A stretch of 64,000 nucleotides of DNA from Enterococcus sp. PF1-24 (GCF_029893325.1 NZ_JARXWL010000013.1:1-64000); one strand, 5' to 3'. Shown: positions 52,849 to 60,352, numbered from the stretch's first letter. Program-made: numbers and translations. The notes: generated from the letters alone by a model not told the origin.

Positions 52849-52992
52849 TTATACAAGAAAATATCCAATATTGAAAAATGTAACCATTAATACAATAATC
52901 CGCCTGTCTCCCTTAGAAAATTTTTCTTTCCCATAGTCCGAAAAAAATAGAAATAAAGCTATCATTTCGATTATCAACATTACTTGATTCAT
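52849..52992 (-). CDS. 47 aa membrane micro-protein, first cassette copy
   Basis: MNQVMLIIEMIALFLFFSDY, then GKEKFSKGDRRIIVLMVTFF and NIGYFLV. Two helices with the SD(F/Y)G motif, matching 48546-48713 and 48764-48940. Its ATG overlaps the stop of the 170 aa gene upstream, so the two are coupled. Confidence 0.65.
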   Translation of the reverse strand: MNQVMLIIEMIALFLFFSDYGKEKFSKGDRRIIVLMVTFFNIGYFLV

Positions 52993-53501
52993 GAGCATTC
53001 TCTCCGTTCATTTTTATTACTTGAACTGTAAATAATTTCAAGTTCTTCAAGTAAATCATCACTCACGTCTAATGAATCCCCTGATGCCTTCTCTGTCTTA
53101 TCAACAACAGAAATTAAATCTATTACTATTGTTTCTACAATTAACGTAATTTTTTTTGCATATTTTTCTGGTATTTCTGTCCCCTCATGACTTGCTAAGA
53201 TAGTTGTCATACTATTAATTAATGCAGCGTGTTTCATTAAGTGGTGTACAAATAGCTTCGATCTTTTCGCTTCACTTTTATCTAAAATAATCAATTTATC
53301 AATAATTAAATCAATTACTCCTATAAGAGAGTTCTCTGTATCATTTGAGTTAGCTATATCTAGCCTGTAAATTACTAAAGAAAATTCTTTGAATATTTTA
53401 GTACAAAATTGTTTATCTTTTCTGCTGTTAAATAGGTTCTTTTGCTCTTTTGAAAAGTTAGAATATTTCTTTTGAATGTGATAAAGACAGGTTTTATTCA
53501 T
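52989..53501 (-). CDS. Unknown 170 aa cytoplasmic protein heading the membrane-protein operon
   Basis: An all-helical soluble protein (MNKTCLYHIQKKYSNFSKEQ..., NSLIGVIDLIIDKLIILDKS, KYAKKITLIVETIVIDLISV). The C-terminal ~25 residues (SLDVSDDLLEELEIIYSSSN) have a decayed homologue at 48996-49139. It follows an attenuator-like RNA and leads a run of small membrane proteins, so it may regulate or organise them. Family unknown. Confidence 0.65.
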   Translation of the reverse strand: MNKTCLYHIQKKYSNFSKEQKNLFNSRKDKQFCTKIFKEFSLVIYRLDIANSNDTENSLIGVIDLIIDKLIILDKSEAKRSKLFVHHLMKHAALINSMTTILASHEGTEIPEKYAKKITLIVETIVIDLISVVDKTEKASGDSLDVSDDLLEELEIIYSSSNKNERRECS

Positions 53502-53594
53502 AGTTACCTTGCCCTCTTTTATAAATTCTTCAAACTTTTATCATTATTTACTATTCTCAACTTTGGTTTGCTTATCATTAATTTCTATATACTC

Positions 53595-53765
53595 AAAAAA
53601 TGCTTAGGGTTTAAGCAATCGTTTCCCCAACTCTACAAAGGTAGAATATCTGCTCCTACATTCACTGAACATAATCATGGCAGATCCTTTGATGTCCCTC
53701 TTTGGCCGCTAGGCTAAAATCCTACAATGCGATATAGAGGGAAGACACATTGCAGCATATTATTC
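53595..53765 (-). ncRNA. Structured leader RNA or attenuator upstream of the membrane-protein operon
   Basis: In a 376-base gap between genes transcribed in the same direction. On the minus strand TCCCTCT pairs with AGAGGGA (53742-53736 with 53702-53696). Then CAAAGG-ATCTGC pairs with GCAGAT...CCTTTG (53691-53680 with 53653-53636). Finally TGCTTA-aaccc-TAAGCA followed by TTTTTT (53617-53595) is a terminator. This reads as a cis-acting attenuator or a free ncRNA. No convincing promoter found. Confidence 0.55.
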
Positions 53766-53877
53766 AGTTTTAGGTCTTTTCTGCTTGTTTAAGTTGACAA
53801 ATTTATTTGCCCCTTGCCCGTCATCGACAAGTTTTAAATCACAAACAAACCAAAGTTGAGAATTTGCATTTTTTATT

Positions 53878-54381
53878 TTACTTTTGCATAGTTGCTAAAG
53901 TGAGATAACCTTTCTGATTTGTTCTAATAATTGAATGGTTCTTTGTGTGGATAATCTTGTAGTAATCAATTCCTTCTGCTTTTAATCTTCGCTTCAAAGC
54001 TCTCTCAGCAGTCATGGACAATCTATCTATCTTAATTTCTCGCCATTTCAAAATATTTATTTCTGGTTCAAAGTTCGGTTGATTTACATTTCCTTCACTT
54101 ATCCAACATAATGATTCAAACTTTGTTTTCCTTTGGGCAATTACCTTATCAAGCAAATCATAAACGATTTTAATATCTGGATATATTTCATTAATCTCGT
54201 GTATGGCTCCAATTTCATTGTTTTTTTTTACTTTGCCATTAACTATTTTTTCAACATGCCTATAACATCGGCCATATAAATTTTGTTTCGCTGGATCATG
54301 TCCGATTAAGTATTCTCTTTTGGAAAAAGTTAAAACACGATATCCCTTATTTTCTAATGCTATTTCATCAAAATAATTCAT
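53878..54381 (-). CDS. Unknown 167 aa protein of the operon head
   Basis: A soluble, basic protein (MNYFDEIALENKGYRVLTFS..., GHDPAKQNLYGRCYRHVEKI, SMTAERALKRRLKAEGIDYY). No motif recognised; the C-terminal RALKRRLKAEG helix could bind nucleic acid. It lies just before the structured RNA. Confidence 0.6.
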   Translation of the reverse strand: MNYFDEIALENKGYRVLTFSKREYLIGHDPAKQNLYGRCYRHVEKIVNGKVKKNNEIGAIHEINEIYPDIKIVYDLLDKVIAQRKTKFESLCWISEGNVNQPNFEPEINILKWREIKIDRLSMTAERALKRRLKAEGIDYYKIIHTKNHSIIRTNQKGYLTLATMQK

Positions 54382-54414
54382 TATTTTTCTCCTCCCTCGT
54401 GATAAGACAATTTA

Positions 54415-54753
54415 TTATAAATAAACAATCGTTTGCTTTTCGTCCTCAAAAGGTTGGTTTTTATTCCTGATTTTGAATTTTTCTTTACCTTTGCTATTAT
54501 TTTCTTCTTGGCAACAAAGTAAGCTCATGCCTGGCGCTTTCCTCTTAGCAATTACTTTCCCGCCGGCATTGAAAACTAGATGAATCTCATCATATATCCG
54601 ATTTAATATGAATGTATCTTTTGTAACAAAGCTTACCCAGCGCTTGTCTTTATTTCGCCAACATACTGATCCATCAAATAACTGAACTCTCTTAGCATTT
54701 TCTTGAAAAGCTTCCTTTTTGAACTCCTTTTGAAAAGTAATTTTATTAGCCAT
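54415..54753 (-). CDS. Unknown 112 aa protein
   Basis: MANKITFQKEFKKEAFQENA...; ATG 54753 follows GGGAGGAGAG. It has two conserved-looking Trp-centred segments (SVCWRNKDKRWVSFVTKDTF) and a Cys pair (LLCCQEE). It overlaps nothing but follows closely the winged-helix gene. Not recognised. Confidence 0.58.
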   Translation of the reverse strand: MANKITFQKEFKKEAFQENAKRVQLFDGSVCWRNKDKRWVSFVTKDTFILNRIYDEIHLVFNAGGKVIAKRKAPGMSLLCCQEENNSKGKEKFKIRNKNQPFEDEKQTIVYL

Positions 54754-54775
54754 TGCTGCTCTCCTCCCATTCTTT

Positions 54776-55018
54776 TTATTTTTCAATCCTCAGAATTGTT
54801 TTTGTACAACCGTCACGTATAATATAGTTTCGCTTTAGCCCTGGTACTTGTTGAACTCTAGACAAAATATTAATTACTGAACAATTAAGCCTCTCGGCCA
54901 CAGCTTCCACAAAGACATCAGAGTCTACCTGCTTCAGAAACTTTTCAATATCAAAAGATAGTTGATCTCTATCTCCTAGTCGTCGCTGGCTATAATCTTT
55001 TAGCTCTAGCATATTCAC
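54776..55018 (-). CDS. Small winged-helix-like protein
   Basis: An 80 aa protein. FDIEKFLKQVDSDVFVEAVA, ERLNCSVINILSRVQQVPGL, IIRDGCTKTILRIEK. The whole protein aligns with the C-terminal ~60 residues of the upstream 196 aa protein (helix, recognition helix, then a beta wing), so they are paralogues. Overlaps that gene by 29 bases. Confidence 0.6.
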   Translation of the reverse strand: MNMLELKDYSQRRLGDRDQLSFDIEKFLKQVDSDVFVEAVAERLNCSVINILSRVQQVPGLKRNYIIRDGCTKTILRIEK

Positions 55019-55580
55019 TCACTCCTCTTTTCTTTTTCATAAACACCAGAATTTCTTTTTTCCCATTCACGACTATTGAAGATTTTTCAGCTTGTGGGAT
55101 TCTTTTAACACAATCCATCACAACATTTTTAGATAAATTCGTTTGCTTAGCTATTAAACTGACAGTCACATCTGTTTTTTGCGTCTTCAGAAATTCTAAA
55201 ACTTTATTAAATCGCTTTTTTTCTGGCGCATTCTTACGGTCTCGGATTACCTGTTTTCGTGATTTTTTTGGCTTACTTGGTAAAAAATCTCTTGGAATCT
55301 CCTCTGTGACTGTAATATTGACTGTTTTCTTACATTCCCAAATCTCTTTAATCTCAAATACTTTAGGAGAATGGTTGAATTTTACAAATCCAAACGGACA
55401 AATACCTTCTTGCCAATTTTTTACGGAAACTAATTTCGGATTAAATCTTTTTCTTTTCTTAAATAGCCGAATGTAATGATCTCCAGATACTGTTTTTTCA
55501 GGTATCAAATTCACATCATGGAATACTCCGGCCACACAATGGTCTCTTTTCAGGTATAAAATATTATTTTCAATTTCCAC
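54990..55580 (-). CDS. First gene of the leftward operon, C-terminal winged helix
   Basis: A 196 aa protein. The N-terminal domain contains Trp/Cys-rich segments (WQEGICPFGFVKFNHS, IWECKKTV). A basic linker (PKKSRKQVIRDRKNAPEKKR) and a C-terminal winged helix (VLEFLKTQKTDVTVSLIAKQ, TNLSKNVVMDCVKRIPQ) follow. It is preceded by a leader terminator at 55639-55678. It is likely a transcriptional or conjugation regulator; not recognised. Confidence 0.62.
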   Translation of the reverse strand: MEIENNILYLKRDHCVAGVFHDVNLIPEKTVSGDHYIRLFKKRKRFNPKLVSVKNWQEGICPFGFVKFNHSPKVFEIKEIWECKKTVNITVTEEIPRDFLPSKPKKSRKQVIRDRKNAPEKKRFNKVLEFLKTQKTDVTVSLIAKQTNLSKNVVMDCVKRIPQAEKSSIVVNGKKEILVFMKKKRGVSEYARAKRL

Positions 55581-55638
55581 TACTTTTCCTCACTTTCTTA
55601 GTTTCAATCTTCAAGGTCTATCTCAAATTGGAACAAAC

Positions 55639-55678
55639 AAAAAAAGGGCTGTACAGACTTGTTTAAGTCGTACAGCCC
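55639..55678 (-). terminator. Leader terminator in front of the leftward operon
   Basis: GGGCTGTACGACTT...AAGTCTGTACAGCCC, a nearly perfect 14-15 bp stem with a T8-like tract on the minus strand, 60 bases before the first start codon. As it precedes the first gene rather than following one, it is either an attenuator of the operon or the end of a short leader RNA. No clear promoter was assigned between it and 55760. Confidence 0.7.
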
Positions 55679-55768
55679 CCCGATTGGTTAATGTCTCAAA
55701 TACTATTAGAAAAAGCATACAAGAGCAGAATTTATCTAGGGATATTACATTCTTAAATAATTCTTTCC

Positions 55769-55798
55769 TTGAACTAATAATTCGTATTATGGTACACT
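55769..55798 (+). promoter_or_regulatory. Promoter of the rightward structured RNA
   Basis: TTGAAC (55769-55774), an 18-base spacer and TACACT (55793-55798). The start would be near 55805, exactly at the 5' arm of the closing stem of the RNA. Confidence 0.6.
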
Positions 55799-55804
55799 AA
55801 ACTT

Positions 55805-55946
55805 CGGGTATGCAGTCCACTTAGGAGGTCTTAGAGTAACTCCTATTGGCGAACACTTACTAGAGACGGAATTGCTTAGGATAGCAATTCTGAATCAAAC
55901 CTTTGAGCCTAGGAAACTCATTGGGGTAGGTGCGCATACCTTTTTG
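55805..55946 (+). ncRNA. Structured non-coding RNA in the divergent control region
   Basis: About 140 nt. Its 5' GGGTATGC (55806-55813) pairs with 3' GCGCATACC (55932-55940), followed by TTTTT. Internal hairpins are AGGAG...CTCCT (55823-55843 region) and GAATTGCT-tagg-atAGCAATTC (55869-55890). A closed three-way-junction shape with a terminal T run is strong evidence for an RNA gene. There is no good ORF in this interval. It lies divergent from the leftward operon and upstream of the Rgg-like regulator. Confidence 0.65.
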
Positions 55947-56060
55947 TTTGCTCTAATTCAAAATAGAGCTAAAAGATATATATTCATTTTTCTTAAATTT
56001 TTTGATTTATATTTACAAAATAGCACAGACATTTTTTTAATGCAAGTCTATTTTTTTCTC

Positions 56061-56131
56061 AATCCTTAAAATGGGTTGGGATTTTTTTTGCTAATAATAA
56101 TCTAAAGATAAACTTTTATATTATTATTAGT
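56061..56131 (+). terminator. Terminator and palindrome between the RNA and the regulator
   Basis: AATCC...GGGATT followed by TTTTTTT (56061-56089) is a rightward terminator, probably a second stop for the ncRNA. Next to it CTAATAATAAT and ATTATTATTAG (56091-56131) form a perfect 11 bp inverted repeat. The rest of 56132-56270 is AT-rich with nothing recognised. Confidence 0.5.
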
Positions 56132-56277
56132 GTATGAGATTCAATTTTTTATTTGTTACTCACCTCCAACAAATTTGTTTGTGCAATGATCATTACACAA
56201 TAATTATCAACCGAAAAATTAAATAACACAACACATTTTAGCTAAAAAGTGCAGTTTTTTTGCCAAAAAAGGCCGAA

Positions 56278-56389
56278 ATGTGTCAGAACTGACATGAAGC
56301 GCTTACATTAAGCGGTTAAAAAAGGGGGTATGTGTCACATCTGACACATCTTTATTAAATTTTGATTAGAATTAGTTTTCAAATATAAC
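56278..56389 (+). promoter_or_regulatory. Palindromic operators and promoter of the Rgg-like regulator
   Basis: TGTCAG-aa-CTGACA (56281-56294) and ATGTGTCA-catc-TGACACAT (56330-56349) share the TGTCA...TGACA half-site. The promoter TTGATT (56362-56367), a 16-base spacer and TATAAC (56384-56389) lies just downstream. AAGCG...AAGCG also occurs at 56297-56314. The repeats are natural binding sites for a dimeric regulator, probably the gene they precede. Confidence 0.65.
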
Positions 56390-56409
56390 AAAATTTAGGG
56401 GTGTTTTGT

Positions 56410-57321
56410 ATGGAAAATTTTTCAGATATCTTATTAACTGTTCGACAACAGAAGCAGATGTCACAGAAGGATGTTTATGGGGGAATAGTAAGCAGATCCA
56501 CTTACTATAGATTCGAAAAGGGGAAAATAGAACCAGAGATTTCAACAATGGCTGAACTTCTTACCAGATTAGGCCTTAGCTTCAAAGATTTAGAAAATGA
56601 ATTATTTATTCCAGAACTTTTCCGTACTAGGAACAAACTAATCTGGAAACTTAAAAACCATGAATTGAAATTAGCGGATAAAGCCAAATTACAAAAAATT
56701 TCAGAATCAATCAAAAAGAATTATCCAGGTCCAAAGGGAATGTTTTTTTACTTAACCACAAAATTAATGCTGCACTCACAGTCACCAAATGAATTTCAGC
56801 CACTAAACCAAAAAGATAAAAATGAATTTAAAGATTACTTTGAACGTTTAGAAAAAATTGAATTTCAAACAGATTTCAAGCTTTTCAGTAATTTTCTAAC
56901 CTACTGCCTCACTTATGAACAATCCAAAGAAATTTATTCAAAGTTAGTAATAATAGATCCATACTCTTTTGAAAATGAAGATCTTAATTATCGAAATGAG
57001 GTCCATCGAATACACAACAATATGTGTGACTATGCCATCGAGAATAACGACCTAACCTTTGCAAAACTAATTCTTCGAATCCAGAAAGAATATTTGAACA
57101 TCCACAATGATATGCAATACAATCTACTTCACCAGGTAAGCGAAATTACCATCACATTCTTAGAAAATCATGATCCAAAACTTATTGACGCTCTTATTAA
57201 AATTAAGCAAATTTTTTTAGATGCAAACGACAAACCAACTGCTCAAATTATTCAAAGTCAATACGAAAAGCTTATGTTTAATAAGACTTATTTGTCTAGT
57301 GATCACATTGTAATTGACTAG
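56410..57321 (+). CDS. Rgg/PrgX-like transcriptional regulator
   Basis: A ~303 aa protein. N-terminal helix-turn-helix (ILLTVRQQKQMSQKDVYGGI, VSRSTYYRFEKGKIEPEIST) and a ~230 aa all-helical C-terminal domain of TPR-like repeats (YDYAIENNDLTFAKLILRI type). This is the RRNPP/Rgg layout, in which a short peptide often controls DNA binding. ATG 56410 follows GGGGTG. It is the only rightward gene in the control region and is divergent to the transfer-side operon, so it likely governs conjugation. Confidence 0.8.
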   Translation: MENFSDILLTVRQQKQMSQKDVYGGIVSRSTYYRFEKGKIEPEISTMAELLTRLGLSFKDLENELFIPELFRTRNKLIWKLKNHELKLADKAKLQKISESIKKNYPGPKGMFFYLTTKLMLHSQSPNEFQPLNQKDKNEFKDYFERLEKIEFQTDFKLFSNFLTYCLTYEQSKEIYSKLVIIDPYSFENEDLNYRNEVHRIHNNMCDYAIENNDLTFAKLILRIQKEYLNIHNDMQYNLLHQVSEITITFLENHDPKLIDALIKIKQIFLDANDKPTAQIIQSQYEKLMFNKTYLSSDHIVID

Positions 57322-57412
57322 CTTAACTATTACGAGTGTTATTAGCTGACATATTTTTTTACTAGGTATACACTTACTATGTGAGGTACGCATAACCCTC
57401 ATTAACTCTCTT

Positions 57413-57481
57413 AAAGCGGATCTTTCTTTTTGTACGTAACCAACTGACTTACAAAACCTCTCTATGAGAAAGGTCCGCTTT
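57413..57481 (+). ncRNA. Large hairpin 3' of the regulator gene
   Basis: AAAGCGGATCTTTCT (57413-57427) pairs with AGAAAGGTCCGCTTT (57467-57481). The only difference is a U-G pair in rightward RNA. Inside it TTTTGTA pairs with TACAAAA. It is either a 3' UTR structure of the regulator mRNA or a separate small RNA. Apart from this and the next terminator I see no gene in 57322-57725. Confidence 0.5.
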
Positions 57482-57519
57482 GCTTTCTTATCTGTTTTGC
57501 ACATCTTTTATAAACAGGA

Positions 57520-57568
57520 ACATAAAAATCCTTAAAGACTATAGTTCTTGGGGTTTTTATGTTTTTTT
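57520..57568 (+). terminator. Terminator of the regulator transcript
   Basis: ACATAAAAATCC pairs with GGGTTTTTATGT (one G-U) and is followed by TTTTTTT on the plus strand, 200 bases after the regulator stop codon. Confidence 0.75.
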
Positions 57569-57725
57569 AGATTAAGACTAAAATAGTTCAAGCCCTTTGC
57601 CGCTACTCGCTACGAGTCTTGCCCCTGCTACAAACAAAAAGAGAATAATATAAATATATTAGCTGTATTCTGCTGGCTGACTTACAAAGTAATATAATGT
57701 CTTATGGCAGTTTGCCTATTTATTT

Positions 57726-59240
57726 TTAACTTGAATTGGCGATCTGTAAATGCAGTTGTACCGCTGTTTTTTCAATTGCAATCTCACTTGGGTTTAGTGC
57801 AGCAACAACCGTATCGACAGCCTCCGGTAATTTACGTCTTAGTACCTCTAGGTACTTCTCTCTGTGTTCTTTTTTAGCTTTGATAATCATACCAAATAGC
57901 GCAACTCTAGTTGCAACTACAATTCCCCCACCAAAGCCACGTTTTGATTTGAAATAAATTTCTCCAGCTGCTTTCATTTCTTTTAGGCAGTGGTCTAAAG
58001 ATCTCTTAGGAATCCCGATTTCATCAACAATTGCTTGTTTGCTTGTCTGAATGTAGGCCCACTGTGTAGTACTGTTAGCATTTAAATAAACTCGTAAGTC
58101 CTCTTTCCACTCGTCATAGTGACTGTTTTTACGGTCTTTTCTTGCTTTTTTGAATTTATACCAGAAATTCCCGAATAATTGAGCATCGGTGTAAGTCCCA
58201 GGAATCCAGTTCTCAATTAATTCACGAATTTTTGTTCTTTTGGCGCCTTTATAGTTTCCGGAATAAGCAGAATTTAAAGTTCTATCAAACTCAATTTGAT
58301 CAATTGGATCTGATAAGTTTGAGTTGAATTCATCCAGAATATCATAGCAATCTTCATAGCTAACAGCTGAGGAATAATGTGCTAATGCTAGTGTAAAAAT
58401 GGCATTATTTCGCCCCAAAAGCCCTTTATTACCACGAATTCCATCGTTTCTAAGCAACATTTTCACCCAGGGTTGAGAAACTTGGCCATTTTTTTGAGAT
58501 GGATATACTCTGAGTGCTGCTTTTCTTGCAAGTTTTTCCTTATTAGCTTTTGCCTTTTTCTTAGAGTAGTGTTTAATTGACCAATCAATCAAGCTTTGCA
58601 TATCGTATGTGCAGCTTTCGTTCAGATCAACAATGTTGTCTGTTCTAGGGATTCTAGCAATTCCAAAATGATTGCAGCCCAGGTCTACAGGCAGTGTTTG
58701 GGCAAAGTACTTACGAATACTGTTCGAAACGTTGCGTGCAAGCTTCAGAGAAGCATAGTTATCAGCATTTGAAATAAACCAAGGCTTATCCAGAACAAAA
58801 TAAGCCTGGTATCCACCCGGTGTTTTAAGAATAAAAGTTGGCAAGAATCCGAAATCAACATTGCAGCAAGCATTAATAATATCCATTTCAGATAAATTAT
58901 CAGTCTGTGGAACATCAATATCTACAACAAATGTATTGATTTGACGTAAGTTTTTCTCAGAATGGCCCTTTGTGATTTGCTTAGCAGCATCAGCATATGT
59001 GCCATAGCTGTATACGTTCGGTGTCCAATGTGTGAATTGATCTTCGTTGAAAAGCAAAGCCTCTTCAGAAGTGAACACTACTCCTCTAGCATCGATCATC
59101 TGCTCTTTTGATCTAAAAACAAAAATTGCCCCTTTATTTCCTTCAGGCTTGTAAGAAATCGGCTTGATTTTGCTATTTTTATACTTAAATTTGCGAATTC
59201 CGTCTTTTAAAATCATTGAATGAATCTCATGTAATTCCAC
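57726..59240 (-). CDS. rep: Replication initiator with primase-like (AEP/PriCT-type) domain
   Basis: A 504 aa protein. TFVVDIDVPQ at ~105 carries the DxD of archaeo-eukaryotic-type primases; HFGIARIPRTDN is the conserved basic motif. The region ~270-330 (GNKGLLGRNNAIFTLALAHY...) matches a PriCT-1-like helical domain, and the C-terminal part contains a helix-turn-helix (KQAIVDEIGIPKRSLDHCLK). GTG 59240 is the likely start: AGGAGGTG lies 6 bases upstream. It is preceded by an attenuator and followed by the iteron array on its upstream side. Confidence 0.85.
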   Translation of the reverse strand: MELHEIHSMILKDGIRKFKYKNSKIKPISYKPEGNKGAIFVFRSKEQMIDARGVVFTSEEALLFNEDQFTHWTPNVYSYGTYADAAKQITKGHSEKNLRQINTFVVDIDVPQTDNLSEMDIINACCNVDFGFLPTFILKTPGGYQAYFVLDKPWFISNADNYASLKLARNVSNSIRKYFAQTLPVDLGCNHFGIARIPRTDNIVDLNESCTYDMQSLIDWSIKHYSKKKAKANKEKLARKAALRVYPSQKNGQVSQPWVKMLLRNDGIRGNKGLLGRNNAIFTLALAHYSSAVSYEDCYDILDEFNSNLSDPIDQIEFDRTLNSAYSGNYKGAKRTKIRELIENWIPGTYTDAQLFGNFWYKFKKARKDRKNSHYDEWKEDLRVYLNANSTTQWAYIQTSKQAIVDEIGIPKRSLDHCLKEMKAAGEIYFKSKRGFGGGIVVATRVALFGMIIKAKKEHREKYLEVLRRKLPEAVDTVVAALNPSEIAIEKTAVQLHLQIANSS

Positions 59241-59274
59241 TTGGACACCTCCTGTCATTTAATTTTATGTACGA

Positions 59275-59308
59275 AAAAAGAGAACACTAAATAAACTAGT
59301 GTCCTCTC
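59275..59308 (-). terminator. Attenuator in the rep leader
   Basis: GAGAGGACACTA...TAGTGTTCTC, then TTTTTT on the minus strand: a terminator that lies 35 bases upstream of the rep start and so interrupts the rep mRNA leader. CTAGTTTATT occurs both here and at the 5' end of the region covered by the opposing antisense RNA (59404-59413 on the other strand), which could support alternative pairing. Confidence 0.65.
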
Positions 59309-59376
59309 AAAATTAAAAAATGCTTAAAAAAGTGCTGTTTTTACATAAAAAGCACACTCAAATAAGCATTCTTCTG

Positions 59377-59405
59377 TTGAATTTTTTTTCAAAATTTGCT
59401 ATAAT
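59377..59405 (+). promoter_or_regulatory. Promoter of the antisense RNA
   Basis: TTGAAT (59377-59382), exactly 17 bases, TATAAT (59400-59405): a near-consensus vegetative promoter firing away from rep. Confidence 0.75.
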
Positions 59406-59411
59406 AAACTA

Positions 59412-59518
59412 GACGTTTTTTACATAGCAAAAGTGTATTCCACTACACTTTTTTGAAAAAAGAAGAACACTACTAAGCGAAAAAGTTTGAACGCCAATTC
59501 AAATTTTTTCGTTTTTTT
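59412..59518 (+). ncRNA. Putative antisense RNA controlling rep
   Basis: It starts about 59412. A first terminator stem, AAGTGTA-ttccac-TACACTT plus Ts, lies at 59431-59454. A second, CGAAAAAGTTTGAA-cgccaa-TTCAAATTTTTTCG plus Ts, lies at 59478-59518. It is complementary to the rep leader if rep mRNA starts upstream of ~59520. On the rep strand the second loop reads TTGGCG, which contains the YUNR-type sequence UUGG, a known fast-pairing loop motif of antisense-controlled replicons. The rep promoter was not located. Confidence 0.6.
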
Positions 59519-59570
59519 ATTTATACCTAAAAATAGCAAAAAGGAAATATTAAATCAACTCTTTTTTTTG

Positions 59571-60327
59571 AGCATACTACTTTAATTATTGTCTGCATAC
59601 TACTTTAATTATTTTTTCATTATTGCTTACATACTACTTTAATTATTTTTTTGTTGCCAGTACATACTACTTTAATTATAGTTTCGATAAACTGTACATA
59701 CTACCTTAATTATGTCGCTATTTACCAACAGATACTACTTTAATTGTTTTTTTGATTATCAGCGCATACTACCTTAATTATAGTTTTGATTATCAGCGCA
59801 TACTACCTTAATTAGCAAGAGAATACTACTTTAATCAAATAAAAACGATATGCCAATACTACTTCTTATAACTTCAAGATACTACTTTAATTAATAACTA
59901 CATACTACTTTATTCAATTTATTTTCTCCGTATAGTGCCTATTTATCAGCGTTTTGCAACTTTGACTATATGATAACATACTACTTTAATTACTAGATTA
60001 ATATACTAGAATACTACTTTAATTAGATTCTGCATACTACCTTAATTACTAAATTGATACTACTTTAATTAAGTTATTGAAATGATAGATACTACTTTAA
60101 TTAACTTTTATTGAAATCTTCATACTACTTTAATTAACTTTCCTTGGTTAGATGAATACTACTTTAATTATTGTTTAGTTTATCACCACATACTACTTTA
60201 ATTAACTTTTATTGAAATCTTCATACTACTTTAATTAACTTTTATTGAAATCTGCATACTACCTTAATTACTAAATTGATACTACTTTAATTAAGTTTTT
60301 TGCCTACTAAAATACTACCTTAATTAT
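59571..60327. repeat. Large iteron array (about 24 copies)
   Basis: Direct repeats of ATACTACTTTAATTA (some ATACTACCTTAATTA), spaced 22-37 bp, with two or three degenerate copies around 59854-59905 and a gap at 59920-59975. All lie in one orientation, between rep and parB. They are probably the replication origin iterons and/or the partition centromere bound by the ParB-like protein. Confidence 0.92.
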
Positions 60328-60352
60328 TGTTTCAGACTCTGTTTATTATCAT

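Noticed and set aside
55872-56069. A 65-codon rightward open frame
   Set aside because: It starts inside the structured RNA, crosses its terminator and has no RBS.
57217-57504. A 95-codon leftward open frame tested as a pheromone or inhibitor peptide gene
   Set aside because: It overlaps the regulator gene and the hairpin, has no RBS and no signal-peptide-like start.
59571-60327. Iteron array considered as CRISPR
   Set aside because: Spacers are short (often 7-20 bases), AT-rich and sometimes repeated (TTTATTGAAATCT three times). There are no cas genes, and the position is between rep and par.
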